NCBI GenBank assembly: GCA_037975125.1
Contig: JAJQOW010000242.1
Coordinates: forward strand, 83,948-147,947
Reading direction: 5' to 3'
DNA length: 64,000 bases
Source of the DNA: Latrodectus hesperus
Lineage: Eukaryota > Arthropoda > Arachnida > Araneae > Theridiidae
Shown here: piece after piece, positions 22,896 through 35,894 of the stretch
How positions within the stretch are numbered: the stretch's first letter is position 1
Layout: the number at the start of each line of letters is the position of its first letter
Made by a program: the position numbers and the translations under genes
The notes under the pieces: model-generated
What the model saw: only the letters and a program-made list of their open reading frames with translations
The model's database searches: none
Told to the model about the DNA's origin: nothing

Positions 22896-22989
22896 AGAAT
22901 GTCATTATTAGGTACCTAACAATAGATCTAAAAAAAATAAATGGCCCTTGACTAGACACCACCTCACTCATCCATTAGACCTACGAGAT

Positions 22990-23735
22990 CTTCGGCCTAT
23001 GTCCCCAAGAGAGTCCCGGAGCGGACAAGTTTAAGAGAGGATCACTGATTGACATTACTGAGTGATTTTCTTCGGCCATGTCCCCGAGAGAGTCCCGGAG
23101 CGGACAAGTTTAAGAGAGGATCACTGATTGACATTACTGACTGATTTTCTTCGGCCATGTCCCCGAGAGAGTCCCGGAGCGGACAAGTTTAAGAGAGGAT
23201 CACTGATTGACATTACTGAGTGATTTTCTTCGGCCATGTCCCCGAGAGAGTCCCGGAGCGGACAAGTTTAAGAGAGGATCACTGATTGACTTTACTGAGT
23301 TATTTTCTTCGGCCTATGTCCCCGAGAGAGTCCCGGAGCGGACAAGTTTAAGAGAGGATCACTGATTGACTTTACTGAGTTATTTTCTTCGACCTATGTC
23401 CCCGAGAGAGTCCCGGAGCGGACAAGTTTAAGAGAGGATCACTGATTGACTTTACTGAGTTATTTTCTTCGACCTATGTCCCCGAGAGAGTCCCGGAGCG
23501 GACAAGTTTAAGAGAGGATCACTGATTGACTTGACTGAGTGATTTTCTTCGGCCATGTCCCCGAGAGAGTCCCGGAGCGGACAAGTTTAAGAGAGGATCA
23601 CTGATTGACTTGACTGAGTGATTTTCTTCGGCCATGTCCCCGAGAGAGTCCCGGAGCGGACAAGTTTAAGAGAAAATCACTGATTGACATTACCGAGTGA
23701 TTGATTTTCCGAGACTCCGAGTTTCTCGAGTGGAG
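22990..23735. repeat. 79/80-bp minisatellite, about nine units
   Basis: The word CGGACAAG recurs at 23022, 23101, 23180, 23259, 23339, 23419, 23499, 23578 and 23657: periods of 79 or 80 bp. Each unit holds CCCCGAGAGAGTCCCGGAG, AAGTTTAAGAGAGGATCACTG and ATTGAC, then TTTCTTCGGCC. The 80-bp units carry an extra T (GCCTATG for GCCATG). The array is much GC-richer than its flanks. The sequence after it (GAGTGATTGATTTTCCGAG) is related, so the unit was born locally. It may belong to a decayed LTR or untranslated region. Confidence 0.9.
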
Positions 23736-24554
23736 AATTTAAGAGTCTGTCTCTAGTATCTGCGAGGAAGCCGAAACTGCAGCGAAAAATTCGGGAATTT
23801 GGCGAATTCATCAGTTTTCCTGGAGCCTTCCATTTATGAAAGTTCCTTGTAAATTATCCTGTAAATTTGTAAGTAAATATTTAGTTAAGAATATCAAATG
23901 ACGTGCACCTGATTCCTCAGCGGTTTTTGTTTACCTGTGGTTCAGCCTTCCCAGACTGAGCGCGCTGCAATATGCATGTATATGCGCTTCTATATGTGTG
24001 TGCGAGTATACTTTTAAAATAGGTGCGTCAATTAAGTGCCAATGATCGTAAAAAGTGTGATTCACTGCATAAAATTATCAAAAGAGTTTTTTTATATTCA
24101 CTTAATGAAAAATCACATTTTACATCAATGATTTAGGGAACAGCCTTACAGAAAAATATTCCTACAGTAACAAGACATTTTATATTGTGTCTGCAATAGT
24201 TTATTTACTACCAGAAAGAAAAAACCTTCATTTTTACGCAGTTATATGATTTTTTTATGATTTACAAAGAATAAATTATAAAATGGGATACGTTTTATGT
24301 AAAAAAAAATAAAGCTACAGTTACATCTAATGAATCAAATCCATATAATTAAAATCTTTATATCTTGCTTGCTGAAACTTAGCCCTTGTTACAATGAGAA
24401 TGGCAGTACGGAACTTATAACTGGATATCTATCTTTGGTTCGAGATTATTTAAAACAGGATTAAAGTCGATTTGAATTCTTTGTATGATGTCATTTATCC
24501 GCTTCTATTCCGAAACTCTTCTCGCTCCAACAACGATTGTTTTTTTTTTTTTCT
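23736..24554. other. noncoding
   Basis: No gene recognised. The segment 23740-23960 is less AT-rich and could be part of the same unknown element as the minisatellite. Confidence 0.4.
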
Positions 24555-24601
24555 TTACCTTAAGAAAGTTTCTATCTTTGTTTTAGTGCTGGAAGTAGAG
24601 A

Positions 24602-25197
<596 letters not shown>

Positions 25198-25251
25198 TAC
25201 CTTTAGAAAGTTTCTATCTTTGTTTTAGTGCTGGAAGTAGCGAAACAATAT

Positions 25252-26053
25252 TTTTCGCAACGGGCCCCCTTTCTATCAATATTATTTCAATGTGAGTTTT
25301 AAACTACATTTTGAAAAAGTATTTTTTTTCTTTTTTTTTTCTTGAGGAATGAAGAAATGCATTTTCGTCTTTCCCAATACGACACCTTTCGAAAATAAAC
25401 TGTAACGCGGATGAAAGAGTTTCATCCTCAATAGTTGACAACTTCGTAACTTACAGGGAGTTTTCAAGCATTATTCATCTCGCTCTATTTATTTGTTTTT
25501 AATCTAGGCACAAATGCTGTATAATCCAGCATGCCAAATTCTGAGTTTGAGATTTTTTTGGAGAATTTTCTTATTTATCTGGAAACCTGATTTTTATTAC
25601 GTCCTTGGTATGAAGATCTATAAGAATTATAAAAAAATTCCGTTTGATTAACCCTAGTATTCATGTCATCTTGGCAACATTTCTTCATTAAAAAAATCAT
25701 AATTAGGCAAGCAGGAATGGACGGCAGCTGTGACTTTATCTATCCATGAGACTTCATTTCTCGATGAAAAATGTTATTTAGAAAAGTTCTTAATTATTTT
25801 GAAGTGTTTACCATTTTATGTATGTTAAATTGCAGAAATATATGTTTTCACGAGTAAATTGAAATTTCAATCAGTAGGTGCTTCTTTTTTTATCCATTAA
25901 TTATTTTTTTTCACTATACCCTATACAAAAAATAATGTAAATAAATTAAATTGATACTGGAAACAGAAACAAAGTTTACATTTACTGTTCATAACTAAGA
26001 AAGGTCCCCGAAATTTTGGTGCATATATTCTCTTGGGTAAAATCTAAATTAAG
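25252..26053. other. AT-rich noncoding
   Basis: Nothing recognised; T-rich run at 25321-25342. Confidence 0.5.
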
Positions 26054-26063
26054 TAAGTTTGTA

Positions 26064-28106
26064 GTTGTTTTTGTTTTCCTATGACACTTGGACATGCCAA
26101 GCTCGCTTTTGTCTTTTGCAGTGCGAATTAAGTTAATAGGGAGCGTATTTCGTTTGGATCAGAGCACCACGAAGGTGAAAGTACGACTTTGCACTTTTTA
26201 AGGTGCCTCGTCATTTTGAACCACGGTCAGGTGACACGGCCACACCTGAGCTTGGCACCCTCCTCTCCACCTCCACGCCACACTAGCGGAAGGACTTTGG
26301 ACGTCACATATTAACGTGGACACGTCCCCAACCCACGGAGCTCCAGCAACCCAGTGAAGGAGAGTCCACCGTGGTCACCTTTCCAACCACTGCCCGCGGC
26401 AAATGATGCTTCACTTTGCTGAGCTTACGGGAAGCGGCGTGAAGCTACTGAGCCACTGGAGTTCAGAGAAAACTAGTTGTTGTTGTTACTTATGACACTT
26501 GGACAAGCCAAGCTCGCTTTTGTCTTTTGCAGTGCGAATTAAGTTAATAGGGAGCGTATTTCGTTTGGATCAGAGCACCACGAAGGTGAAAGTACGACTT
26601 TGCACTTTTTAAGGTGCCTCGTCATTTTGAACCACGGTCAGGTGACACGGCCACACCTGAGCTTGGCACCCTCCTCTCCACCTCCACGCCACACTAGCGG
26701 AAGGACTTTGGACGTCACATATTAACGTGGACACGTCCCCAACCCACGGAGCTCCAGCAACCCAGTGAAGGAGAGTCCACCGTGGTCACCTTTCCAACCA
26801 CTGCCCGCGGCAAATGATGCTTCACTTTGCTGAGCTTACGGGAAGCGGCGTGAAGCTACTGAGCCACTGGAGTTCAGAGAAAACTAGTTGTTGTTGTTAC
26901 TTATGACACTTGGACAAGCCAAGCTCGCTGTGCCTATGGCAGTGCGAATTAAGTCAATAGAGAGAGTCTTTCGTTTGGATTGGAGCACCACGAAGGTGAA
27001 AGTACGACTTTGCACTTTTTAAGGTGCCTCGTCATTTTGAACCACGGTCAGGTGACACGGCCACACCTGAGCTTGGCACCCTCCTCTCCACCTCCACTCC
27101 ACACCAGCGGAAGGACTTTGGACGTCACATATTAACGTGGACACGTCCCCAACCCACGGAGCTCCAGCAACCCAGTGAAGGAGAGTCCACCGTGGTCACC
27201 TTTCCAACCACTGCCCGCGGCAAATGATGCTTCACTTTGCTGAGCTTACGGGAAGCGGCGTGAAGCTACTGAGCCACTGGAGTTGAGAGAAAACTAGTTG
27301 TTGTTGTTACTTATGACACTTGGACAAGCCAATCTCGCTGTGCCTATGGCAGTGCGAATTAAGTCAATAGAGAGAGTCTTTCGTTTGGATTGGAGCACCA
27401 CGAAGGTGAAAGTACGACTTTGCACTTTTTAAGGTGCCTCGTCATTTTGAACCACGGTCAAGTGACAAGGCCACACCTGAGCTTGGCACCCTCCTCTCCA
27501 CCTCCACTCCACACCAGCGGAAGGACTTTGGACGTCACATATTAACGTGGACACGTCCCCAACCCACGGAGCTCCAGCAACCCAGTGAAGGAGAGTCCAC
27601 CGTGGTCACCTTTCCAACCACTGCCCGCGGCAAATGATGCTTCACTTTGCTGAGCTTACGGGAAGCGGCGTGAAGCTACTGAGCCACTGGAGTTCAGAGA
27701 AAACTAGTTGTTGTTGTTACTTATGACACTTGGACAAGCCAAGCTCGCTTTTGTCTTTTGCAGTGCGAATTAAGTTAATAGGGAGCGTATTTCGTTTGGA
27801 TCAGAGCACCACGAAGGTGAAAGTACGACTTTGCACTTTTTAAGGTGCCTCGTCATTTTGAACCACGGTCAGGTGACACGGCCACACCTGAGCTTGGCAC
27901 CCTCCTCTCCACCTCCACGCCACACTAGCGGAAGGACTTTGGACGTCACATATTAACGTGGACACGTCCCCAACCCACGGAGCTCCAGCAACCCAGTGAA
28001 GGAGAGTCCACCGTGGTCACCCTCCCAACCACTGCGCGCGGCAAATGATGCTTCACTTTGCTGATCTTACGGGAAGCGCCGTGAAGCTACTGAGCCACTG
28101 GAACTC
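26064..28106 (-). repeat. tandem array of five SINE-B units
   Basis: The start word ATGACACTTGG recurs at 26081, 26492, 26903, 27313 and 27723, so the period is 410-411 bp. Units 1, 2 and 5 share one variant (CGCTTTTGTCTTTTGCAGTG) and units 3 and 4 another (GCTGTGCCTATGGCAGTGCG). Successive units are joined by the same 13-bp linker, CAGAGAAAACTAG (GAGAG in one). The whole array is bounded by TAAGTTTGTA at 26054-26063 and 28107-28116. Reading frames inside are by-products of the GC-rich unit, not genes. Confidence 0.9.
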
Positions 28107-28189
28107 TAAGTTTGTAATAAATTGCATGTAGTATGATTTAAATGAGAGCAGCTCCTATTAATTGGTACAGCATATAAAATGCCATAGGT

Positions 28190-28330
28190 TGCACTGAAGC
28201 CGAGCGGCCAAGCATTCAACAGTTTGTGGACTCGATTCCCATTTTAAGCCTGAATGGTTCGGAATTTACATTAAACTGTCTGTCCAGATTTACTTACGCC
28301 TTGTGCGCAAAGAAAGACGACTGAGTGATT
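28190..28330 (+). mobile_element. SINE-D, diverged copy
   Basis: The head reads GCCGAGCGGCCAAGC, CAACAGTTTGTGGACTCGAT and TCCC; the body TGGTTCGGAATTTACATTAA and CTTGTGCGCAAAGAAAGACG. These match the complement of 30514-30689 with many differences. Confidence 0.6.
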
Positions 28331-28775
28331 AAAAAATTAGATAACTTGTAGGTTTTTATTTAACTACATATATACTGAACTGAATAAAGAGCTAAAAATC
28401 ATATCTCAAACAAATGTATCCCCCACTAGTTTAGAATCCTGACGGCCCACCTTCATTAAAATCCTTGTAATTACCATCGTGAGATCATCTTTCAAAATTA
28501 ACTCGTAACTTATCTAATTAGTTTAGAATCTCAGGCAATTATCAACTCAATCTCGCTAAATACCCTTTAAATATTAAATCAGAATTAAATACGTATCCGC
28601 TTAGTGTAGAAACGCACATTTCAATTTCAGGCATTTATCAACTCATTCTGAGTGTAATGACCACCTTAAGAAACGTCATATCTCATATTCAGTTAGTTTC
28701 GAATCCCGGTCGCTAGGGTGCAGTTTTGTCATTCCTTCTGTGTTAAAAAATTCGCCCATTCAGCATATTCATTGA
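28331..28775. other. noncoding
   Basis: A B-box-like GTTTCGAATCCCGG at 28695-28710 hints at another decayed SINE. Nothing else recognised. Confidence 0.4.
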
Positions 28776-29515
28776 GGGCGCTCCGTGGCTGAGTGGTCAA
28801 AGTATCACTCCACTAATCGCTTGAGAGCGTAGGAGTGTGGGTTCGATTCCCACCATGGCCCTGGGTGTTTTCTTCGTTATCTTCTGTGGTTGTACATCTG
28901 TCATTGTGCAATTTGTCCTATTATCGACGAAGACTTACAAGCGGATCTCAAGAATCAAGCATACAAGTCTGAATATATGTAATGTAATAAATAAAAATAA
29001 ATAAGTAACATCTTTAAAAACATTTCTTCATTATCTCCGTGGCTGAGTGGTCAAAGCATCACTCCGCTAATCGCTGGAGAGCGTAGGAGTATGGGTTCAA
29101 TTCCCACCGTGGCCCTAGGTGTTTTCTTCGTTATTCTTCTGTGGTTGTACATCTGTCATTGTGCTATTTGTCCTATTATTGACGAAGACTTACAAGCGGA
29201 TCTCAAGAATCAAGCATACAAGTCTGAATATATGTAATGTAATAAATAAAAATAAATAAATAAAATCTTTAAAATCATTTTTTCATGATCTCCGTGGCTG
29301 AGTGGTCAAAGCATCACTTCGCTAATCGCTTGAGAGTGTAGGAGTGTGGGTCCGATTCCCACCGTGGCCCTGGGTGCTTTCTTCGTTATCTTCTGTGGTT
29401 GTATATCTGTCATTGTGCTATTGGTCCTATTATCGACGAAGACTTACAAACGGATCTCAAGAATCAAGCATACAAGTCTGAAAATATATGTATGAAATAA
29501 ATAAATAAAACATAT
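28776..29515 (+). repeat. tandem array of three SINE-S units
   Basis: The tRNA-Ser-like head CTCCGTGGCTGAGTGG starts at 28781, 29035 and 29290, a period of 254-255 bp. Each unit has the GCTAATCGCT anticodon/variable region, a B box GGTTCGATTCCC (GGTTCAATTCCC in unit 2, GGTCCGATTCCC in unit 3), the body TCAAGAATCAAGCATACAAG and an AATAAATAAA tail. The linker between units (ATCTTTAAAA, then CATTT-type) is repeated too, so the trimer arose by duplication, not by three separate insertions. A single inverted copy lies at 20846-21077. Confidence 0.88.
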
Positions 29516-30499
29516 TCATTGATTAACTGCGTCGTTTAAGAACATACAGGTAGTTTTATTGAAAATTTAAGGGAATCGAAACTATTTGTAAGTACTTTGA
29601 GCTGCGCTTTAAGCGCAAGACAAAAATAAATCAACACCCTTGATCTTCTTTTCTCTCCTGAAGAGCAAATGCTTCTGACAGGAAGTCGTAATTCCCTCTC
29701 CCGCGTAATTTATAACTGCAGCGGTAACCATTGATCTCGAAAGCTATTTGCATCGGAAAACACAAGTGCAAGCGTTTTATATTTTTGCGACCCTAAACAC
29801 GAAGACTAAAATATATGCAACTGGAGCTTATTTTATGCGAATCCTATTGAAGCCATTAAAAATTTTACCAGAGCTGAAAAAGAGCCCTTCTTTTATAGGA
29901 ATAAATGAAATATTGTATTGGAATTGGCTTCTCTTTTAGATCAAAGTTTCTGGTAATTTTCCGGAAGTGCAAATTTCGGAGATAAGAACAAAGAATATTT
30001 TCTCAAACAAATTTTAAACACTTTATTTTTGTTCGAATATAAATATTATAATTTTCCTTTAAAACGATAGTTGGGTTTTTTTTTTTTTTTGGCGCAATAT
30101 TCAAAGAAAACAAATGTCAAACATTTAATGGCAATACATTTTTAGCCTACGAAAACTCAAGCAGTAATTAAAATGCCTATAAAAATACAAAGATATTAAG
30201 AAATTCTATAAATATACAATTTAATCAAAGAAAATATTTAATAGACACGACTTTTTTACGAAACTTTAATTTAGAATTACTGATTGGTCTCTAGCATGGT
30301 CCCAATGACAGCTGAATTTTTTTCCTATTTACGAATTAAAAATTTACAGAAATCTCTGTTTTTGCGATCTTATTTTCATCCATTATTAATTGGGTCTACT
30401 TTTTCTTCCTTTTTTTTATGGTTGAAAAACTTATATCGATGATTTTATTGGAGAAACGTGTATCCTACGCTTTGTAGAAAATTAACTTTCCTATGCGCT
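29516..30499. other. noncoding
   Basis: A small, less AT-rich block at 29590-29740 and poly-T at 30077-30092. Segment 30412-30460 resembles 4318-4370. No gene recognised. Confidence 0.45.
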
Positions 30500-30513
30500 G
30501 ATGTTGGACAAGG

Positions 30514-30689
30514 TTTGGTTTGTTTGTCACTCAACGGTCATTTTTTGCACACGAGGGCTAATTAGACCGGGACTTACGGTTTAAAGTGGATTCCGAACCA
30601 CTACAAACATCCATGCCCAAGGTGGGATTCGAACCCACGAACTGTTGAACCGAAGGCAAGAGCGCTAACCATTCGGCTGCTAGCTCGGC
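30514..30689 (-). mobile_element. SINE-D, tRNA-headed, with TSD
   Basis: A 176-bp SINE in reverse orientation. The head at 30625-30689 contains the complement of a B box (GGGATTCGAACCCACGAAC) and of an A box (GAGCGCTAACCATTCGGC). The body has CACTCAACGGTCATTTTTTG and GCACACGAGGGCTAATTAGA. A perfect 14-bp duplication, GATGTTGGACAAGG, is at 30500-30513 and 30690-30703. Confidence 0.87.
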
Positions 30690-30902
30690 GATGTTGGACA
30701 AGGATTTTTGAAGTAATTCCTGTGGAATTTCACCGGCTTCTGCGAATTCCCACTTTGCAAGCCACGCGTCACAGTATGAGTGCAATTAGCTTCAAGTGCA
30801 AATATCTTGAGATATTTTTGCAAAAGAAGTGTCACACACAGCTTGGAACAGGCTTACGAAACCCCATTCTCACGCAATCGAGAGTTGAAAATTTTATTTA
30901 AT

Positions 30903-31060
30903 TTAGGTTATTTGTCACTCAACGGTCATTTTTTTGTTCTCAAGATCTAAATAGATCGAGATCTGAAATTTATACTGCACTCCGAAATCTGTCCAACATG
31001 GGATTCGAACCCACAAATTGCTTAACAATGCTGAGCGCATGGAACATCTGTAGAGAAGAG
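30903..31060 (-). mobile_element. SINE-D, diverged copy
   Basis: It shares TTTGTCACTCAACGGTCATT and GGGATTCGAACCCACAAATT with the copy at 30514-30689 but is much altered between. Confidence 0.7.
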
Positions 31061-31819
<759 letters not shown>

Positions 31820-32208
31820 CTGATTCTTCACCAGAAGTGAGTTTAGATGAACTCCTATTTGCTATACTTAATTTAAAAAGTGAACTTCCATCTGGAAATT
31901 CAAGTTAAATATTATGGATGCAATTTAAATACCTAAATGATCTAATGTGTCATTTTATATTGTAATGGTGTGTAAACTCGTAAAGTTCCAGCTAGGATGT
32001 CGACATCGGCAACAGTCAGTGGCTTAGTGAAGGGCAAGGGGGTCTACTATGACCCGAGGAAGAGTCCCAAATAGTAGTTAAAAAAAATTAGAATTTTTTA
32101 TTGAAAAATTAATTTTATTCGAGGAAATATATTTTAAATTTAATAATTACTGTGCCATTTTGTGGAGCTTGCCATAAATGAAAATTCCTATTTTTATATT
32201 TCCATATT
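31820..32208. other. unassigned sequence
   Basis: A short frame at 31823-31906 reads [20 protein letters not shown] and stops soon after. Its [15 protein letters not shown] pattern is faintly like the region just before the reverse transcriptase core of LINEs. Too short to assign. Confidence 0.25.
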
Positions 32209-32221
32209 AATAAGTTTACAT

Positions 32222-32472
32222 CGGATAAGGAGGTCCTGGGTTCGAATCCCGGTTCGGGAATGATGTACTTTTTCTCTCTCTATCTATCCTATCTTTGTCC
32301 TTTCCTTGTATGAATGAGGTGTGAATGGTTGCCTACCCTATAAATGGGTCCCTATGGCACGTGTGTACTGAGGAAGTCGGACTCCACACCAAAATAGGTT
32401 CCATTTGGAAAAGAGGAGCAGCGCACCTCTTATTGCCAGCCTAGTTGGCACACGACAATGAATGAGTGAATG
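32222..32472 (+). mobile_element. SINE-A, 5'-truncated, with TSD
   Basis: It begins inside the tRNA head (CGGATAAGGAGGTCCTGGG, then B box GGTTCGAATCCC) and includes the whole body. The tail is CACACGACAATGAATGAGTG, so AATG repeats replace the usual CAA repeats. The duplication AATAAGTTTACAT is at 32209-32221 and 32473-32485. Confidence 0.87.
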
Positions 32473-32485
32473 AATAAGTTTACAT

Positions 32486-33697
32486 AGTTTAATTCGTATT
32501 AAAAATTGTGTTCTTTTAATCGCGATTTACGTTATCTTTTCTTAAAGATTTTACACTTTGCTCAAGATTTGTGGTGCTATATCATTATTTTGTACAAGAA
32601 ATCTTGTTCATGTGAAAAATGACGGAAATTTGTTAAATTTTTTCTGGTTAAAATTCAGAAATATGAATTTTACTGGTTAGTTTTCTTTTTAGGCATTTAA
32701 GATGTTTATAGCGTCTTCTTATTTACCAAATGATTTCTCTTCGAATTATATCTCTTGATTTACGAATCAATAATTTAGGGAGATTCCCAAAAGGTAAGCT
32801 CATGATCTGATCTGTGACTGATTGAACTGCATGCAGCCATCTTTTCTTTAGAGTCCTAATGTTTTCACAGGGTATCTAAATCTAGTTGCGTACCCATGAA
32901 AATTGTAACATCGATTAAGTAAATAAATATTTTCTACTCAAAATAAAATATGATGCCTATTTAATATTGCATCGACTGACAAATACATCATTAGGAGCTC
33001 GTCTAATGTTATTATCATTTAGGAATTCAAAAAAAAATTTTTTTTTTTTTTTTGTAGAAATTTTGATATTCTGAAGTATTACTGGACATATATATGATAT
33101 TCATTTTCTTATATGGATTATGAATCATTTTTCGAGAAGCAATATTTTTTAATACACTTTTACATTTTCTTTTATAAATATAAAAAACTGTGAAATTTTA
33201 ACCTCATTTTTTGACTAAAATAAAATAATAAAACCATTCTCTTAAAAGGAAATTTCCTAAAACTGGAACATTGTTAATAAAAAAATGTCAAAATATAATT
33301 AAAACACAAATGAAAAATTTTCTATACAAGTTCTTAAAATTTGCATTTTTAATATAATCAATAATGAAGCTATTTAAAACCTACCAACAATTTCATTACG
33401 AATAAAAGGAATGGATGTGTGTAAAATATTTCATTTTTCAATTCTTAATAATTTACTCCTATAATTACAAATATTTTTATAAATATATAATTTACACTAT
33501 ATTTTAATCAGTGAAATTTTGATTAGACAACAAGTATAGGATTATGGAATTATAGTATGGAGAATTTTGTCAGATAAATCAACTATATCTCCTGATTTAT
33601 TCTTATGCGGAGCACCTAACTTATAAGCTCCTTAAACTAGCAAACTAACATATACAATATGTTCAATACAAAAAATACATTCCTAAAAAAAAGAATA
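32486..33697. other. AT-rich noncoding
   Basis: Contains an A9T16-type run at about 33030-33054. No gene or repeat recognised. Confidence 0.5.
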
Positions 33698-33957
33698 GGT
33701 TGTTGTTGTTGTGTGCCAGCGAGGCTGACAATATGGGGTGCGCTGCTCCACTTTTCCAGATGAACCATAATTAGGTGTGGAGTCCGACTTCCTCAATACA
33801 CACATGCCATAGGGACACGTTTATAAGGTAGGCAACCATTCACAACCCATTCATACAAGGAAGGGACAAAGACAGGATAGATAGAGAGAAAAAAAGTACA
33901 TTCATGCCCGAGCCGGGATTCGAACCCAGGACCTCCCTGTCCGCAGTCAGGCACTAA
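33698..33957 (-). mobile_element. SINE-A, head truncated
   Basis: Reverse orientation. The GTTGTTGTTGTGTGCCAGCG tail is intact, as are GTGTGGAGTCCGACTTCCTC and the inverted B box GGGATTCGAACCCAGG. It stops after CCGCAGTCAGGCA, so the 5' end of the head is missing. Confidence 0.85.
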
Positions 33958-35023
33958 ATTATTGCATTTGCTTAAGAAATTAATTTCATTTGAGCCCCTT
34001 CGTTATTGAGCAAAGTAGTACCTGAGAAGGATGAGGGAACTAATATTGCTAAAAAACAATAAAATTACTTAATATTTAAAATTATCAATTTTAATATCCA
34101 TTTCATTTACTAAAAATCATGAAATGTGTTGTTAGTATCAGAAAAATAAAGAATATAAAATGCAACTGAAGGATGTTATTTGGTCTTCTCCGAGAAATTC
34201 TTGTGCATTGCCCCAGAGTAAACAAAAATATGCTCTGCTTTTATCTCAAGCTTTGTTGTAACCAGTGTCAAGCTAGTTTAGCGTTATAATCGTGAGAAAA
34301 TTCGAGCTGAAACGTACTTCTCATCAGAGGTTCCAAAATGCTTGTGTCCAGCAGCAGACAGATCTCCATAGTATAGGGGGGGGAATTCTTTTCAAAATAG
34401 CCCTGCAGTACTCAGTGAAGAGAATAGTGTTCCTGGAATCGAAATATGATAGGAGAATGGGAATAGAAAAATAATTGCTTTCAAATTCTAGGAAAGTACA
34501 AATTTTCCTTTTTCTTTTACCCCGGTTACTCAAATGAGTTAAACTCATAAATTTTCATCTTCAGCAAATAGTGTTATTTAGTTATGACTTTTGATTATCG
34601 TGTAAGTTTTATTTTCTGCCTACCACGCGTATTCTTTACTTTTTGCTTATTTAAGTAAGATTTTATAGCCAATATGAATATTAATATGCATCTATGGTTT
34701 TGAAATTTAAAATCAACTTGCTTATTTAGAATCCTTTATTTGAAATCAAAATATTTAAAATTTAAAGATTTTCGAAAATGTTCTTTTTATTTGGCAATGC
34801 CTCAATGCATGTACACATCATATTTCATTAAAATCGGTCCGGTGGTTTTGGAGATAATTGCCCATTAGACAGTTTTCTTAATTCTTACCGCCAAAATATT
34901 GCAACCACTTTCTTCTAGTGCGCATGCGTTGGAGTTTTCATAAGGTGCCGACTTTTCCCCTAAAGCTGACAACTCGAGTGGAGAAGTTGGTGAAGGAACC
35001 GCATTCAGCCCCAGTCCTACGGA
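33958..35023. other. noncoding
   Basis: AT-rich to 34850. The segment 34825-34860 (ATTAAAATCGGTCCGGTGGT and following) resembles a motif common in arthropod transposon DNA. 34919-34928 is TGCGCATGCG, an NRF-1-like word, in a less AT-rich patch just before SINE-B. No gene recognised. Confidence 0.35.
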
Positions 35024-35434
35024 ATTCTTGTTGTTGCTGTTGTTGCTTTCCTATGACACTTGGACAAGCCAAGCTCGCTTTTGCCTTTGGCAGTGCGAAT
35101 TAAGTCAATAGGGAGCGTCTTTCGTTTGGATCAGAGCACCACGAAGGTAAGAGTGCGACATTTACGCTTTTTAAGGGGCCTCGTCATTTTGAACCACAGT
35201 TAGGTGACGAGACCACACCTGAGCTGGCACCCTCCTCTCCAAATCCACACCACACCAGTGGAAGGACTTTGGACTTCACATATTAACGTGGACACGTCCC
35301 CAACCCACGGAGTTACAGCAACCCAGTGAAGGAGAGTACACCGTGGTCACCCTCCCAACCACTGCCCGCGGCAGATGATGCTTCACTTTGCTGAGCTTAC
35401 GGGAAGCGGCGTGAAGCTACTGAGCCACTGGAGC
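35024..35434 (-). mobile_element. SINE-B, single copy
   Basis: A complete unit with TTGTTGTTGCTGTTGTTG at the tail side, ACACTTGGACAAGCCAAGCT, AACGTGGACACGTCCCCAAC and ending GAGCCACTGGAGCTC. It is somewhat diverged from the array at 26 kb (CCAAATCCACACCACACCAG). No clear TSD was found. Confidence 0.85.
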
Positions 35435-35439
35435 TCCAG

Positions 35440-35637
35440 AAATACTCTTCAACTGGGTATGATTCAACACGCAAGGGATAAGAGAAGGAAGATTCTGGGG
35501 GAGGAGAGAACTGTTCCTAATTTTCCAAAAAAGATTGCGGTGGTTTTATTTAGAGGACTGGCTGGACATGGTTGCTTGCCGGATCATAGAATTAGAGTAA
35601 TGGATTCCCTAATCTGTGTTTTGTTGGACTTTAATTA
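35440..35637 (+). pseudogene. LINE tail fragment
   Basis: The frame reads MIQHARDKRRKILGEE, then LFRGLAGHGCLPDHRIRVMD and SLICVLLDFN-stop. The G-H-x-C-L-x-x-H...R-I...D-S-x-x-C pattern is the segment after the RNase H domain of LINEs, as at 55290-55350. Only this scrap remains. Confidence 0.55.
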
Positions 35638-35890
35638 ACCAAGTGTCACCGATGGCACGCTTCTAAGAATCCAATACTTCTGAAGCTTACGTGATTCAAC
35701 CAAGCACTTCTTGTTTCCTTTAATGGCGAGTGTATATGTTTGTGTTGTGAAAGGTAAAAGATGCGCTCAAAATAAGGACAGTTGCTTTTGGTTAAGCGAT
35801 GAAAAGGAGAATGGTGTCCCCAATCTCTCTCTCTCTCACTTCACAAGTTATTAATCTAAATTTTTTCTGAAGACAAAACATTCGGCAACT
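35638..35890. other. noncoding
   Basis: Short (TC)n at 35823-35840; nothing else recognised. Confidence 0.5.
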
Positions 35891-35894
35891 TATT

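Noticed and set aside
27024..27637. Two near-identical 67-codon frames (PRHFEPRSGDTATPELGTLL type)
   Set aside because: They lie inside SINE-B units 3 and 4, are closed in the other units and read against the likely sense of the element.
34919..34928. NRF-1-like TGCGCATGCG as a promoter
   Set aside because: A single palindromic word with no gene start nearby; chance cannot be excluded.
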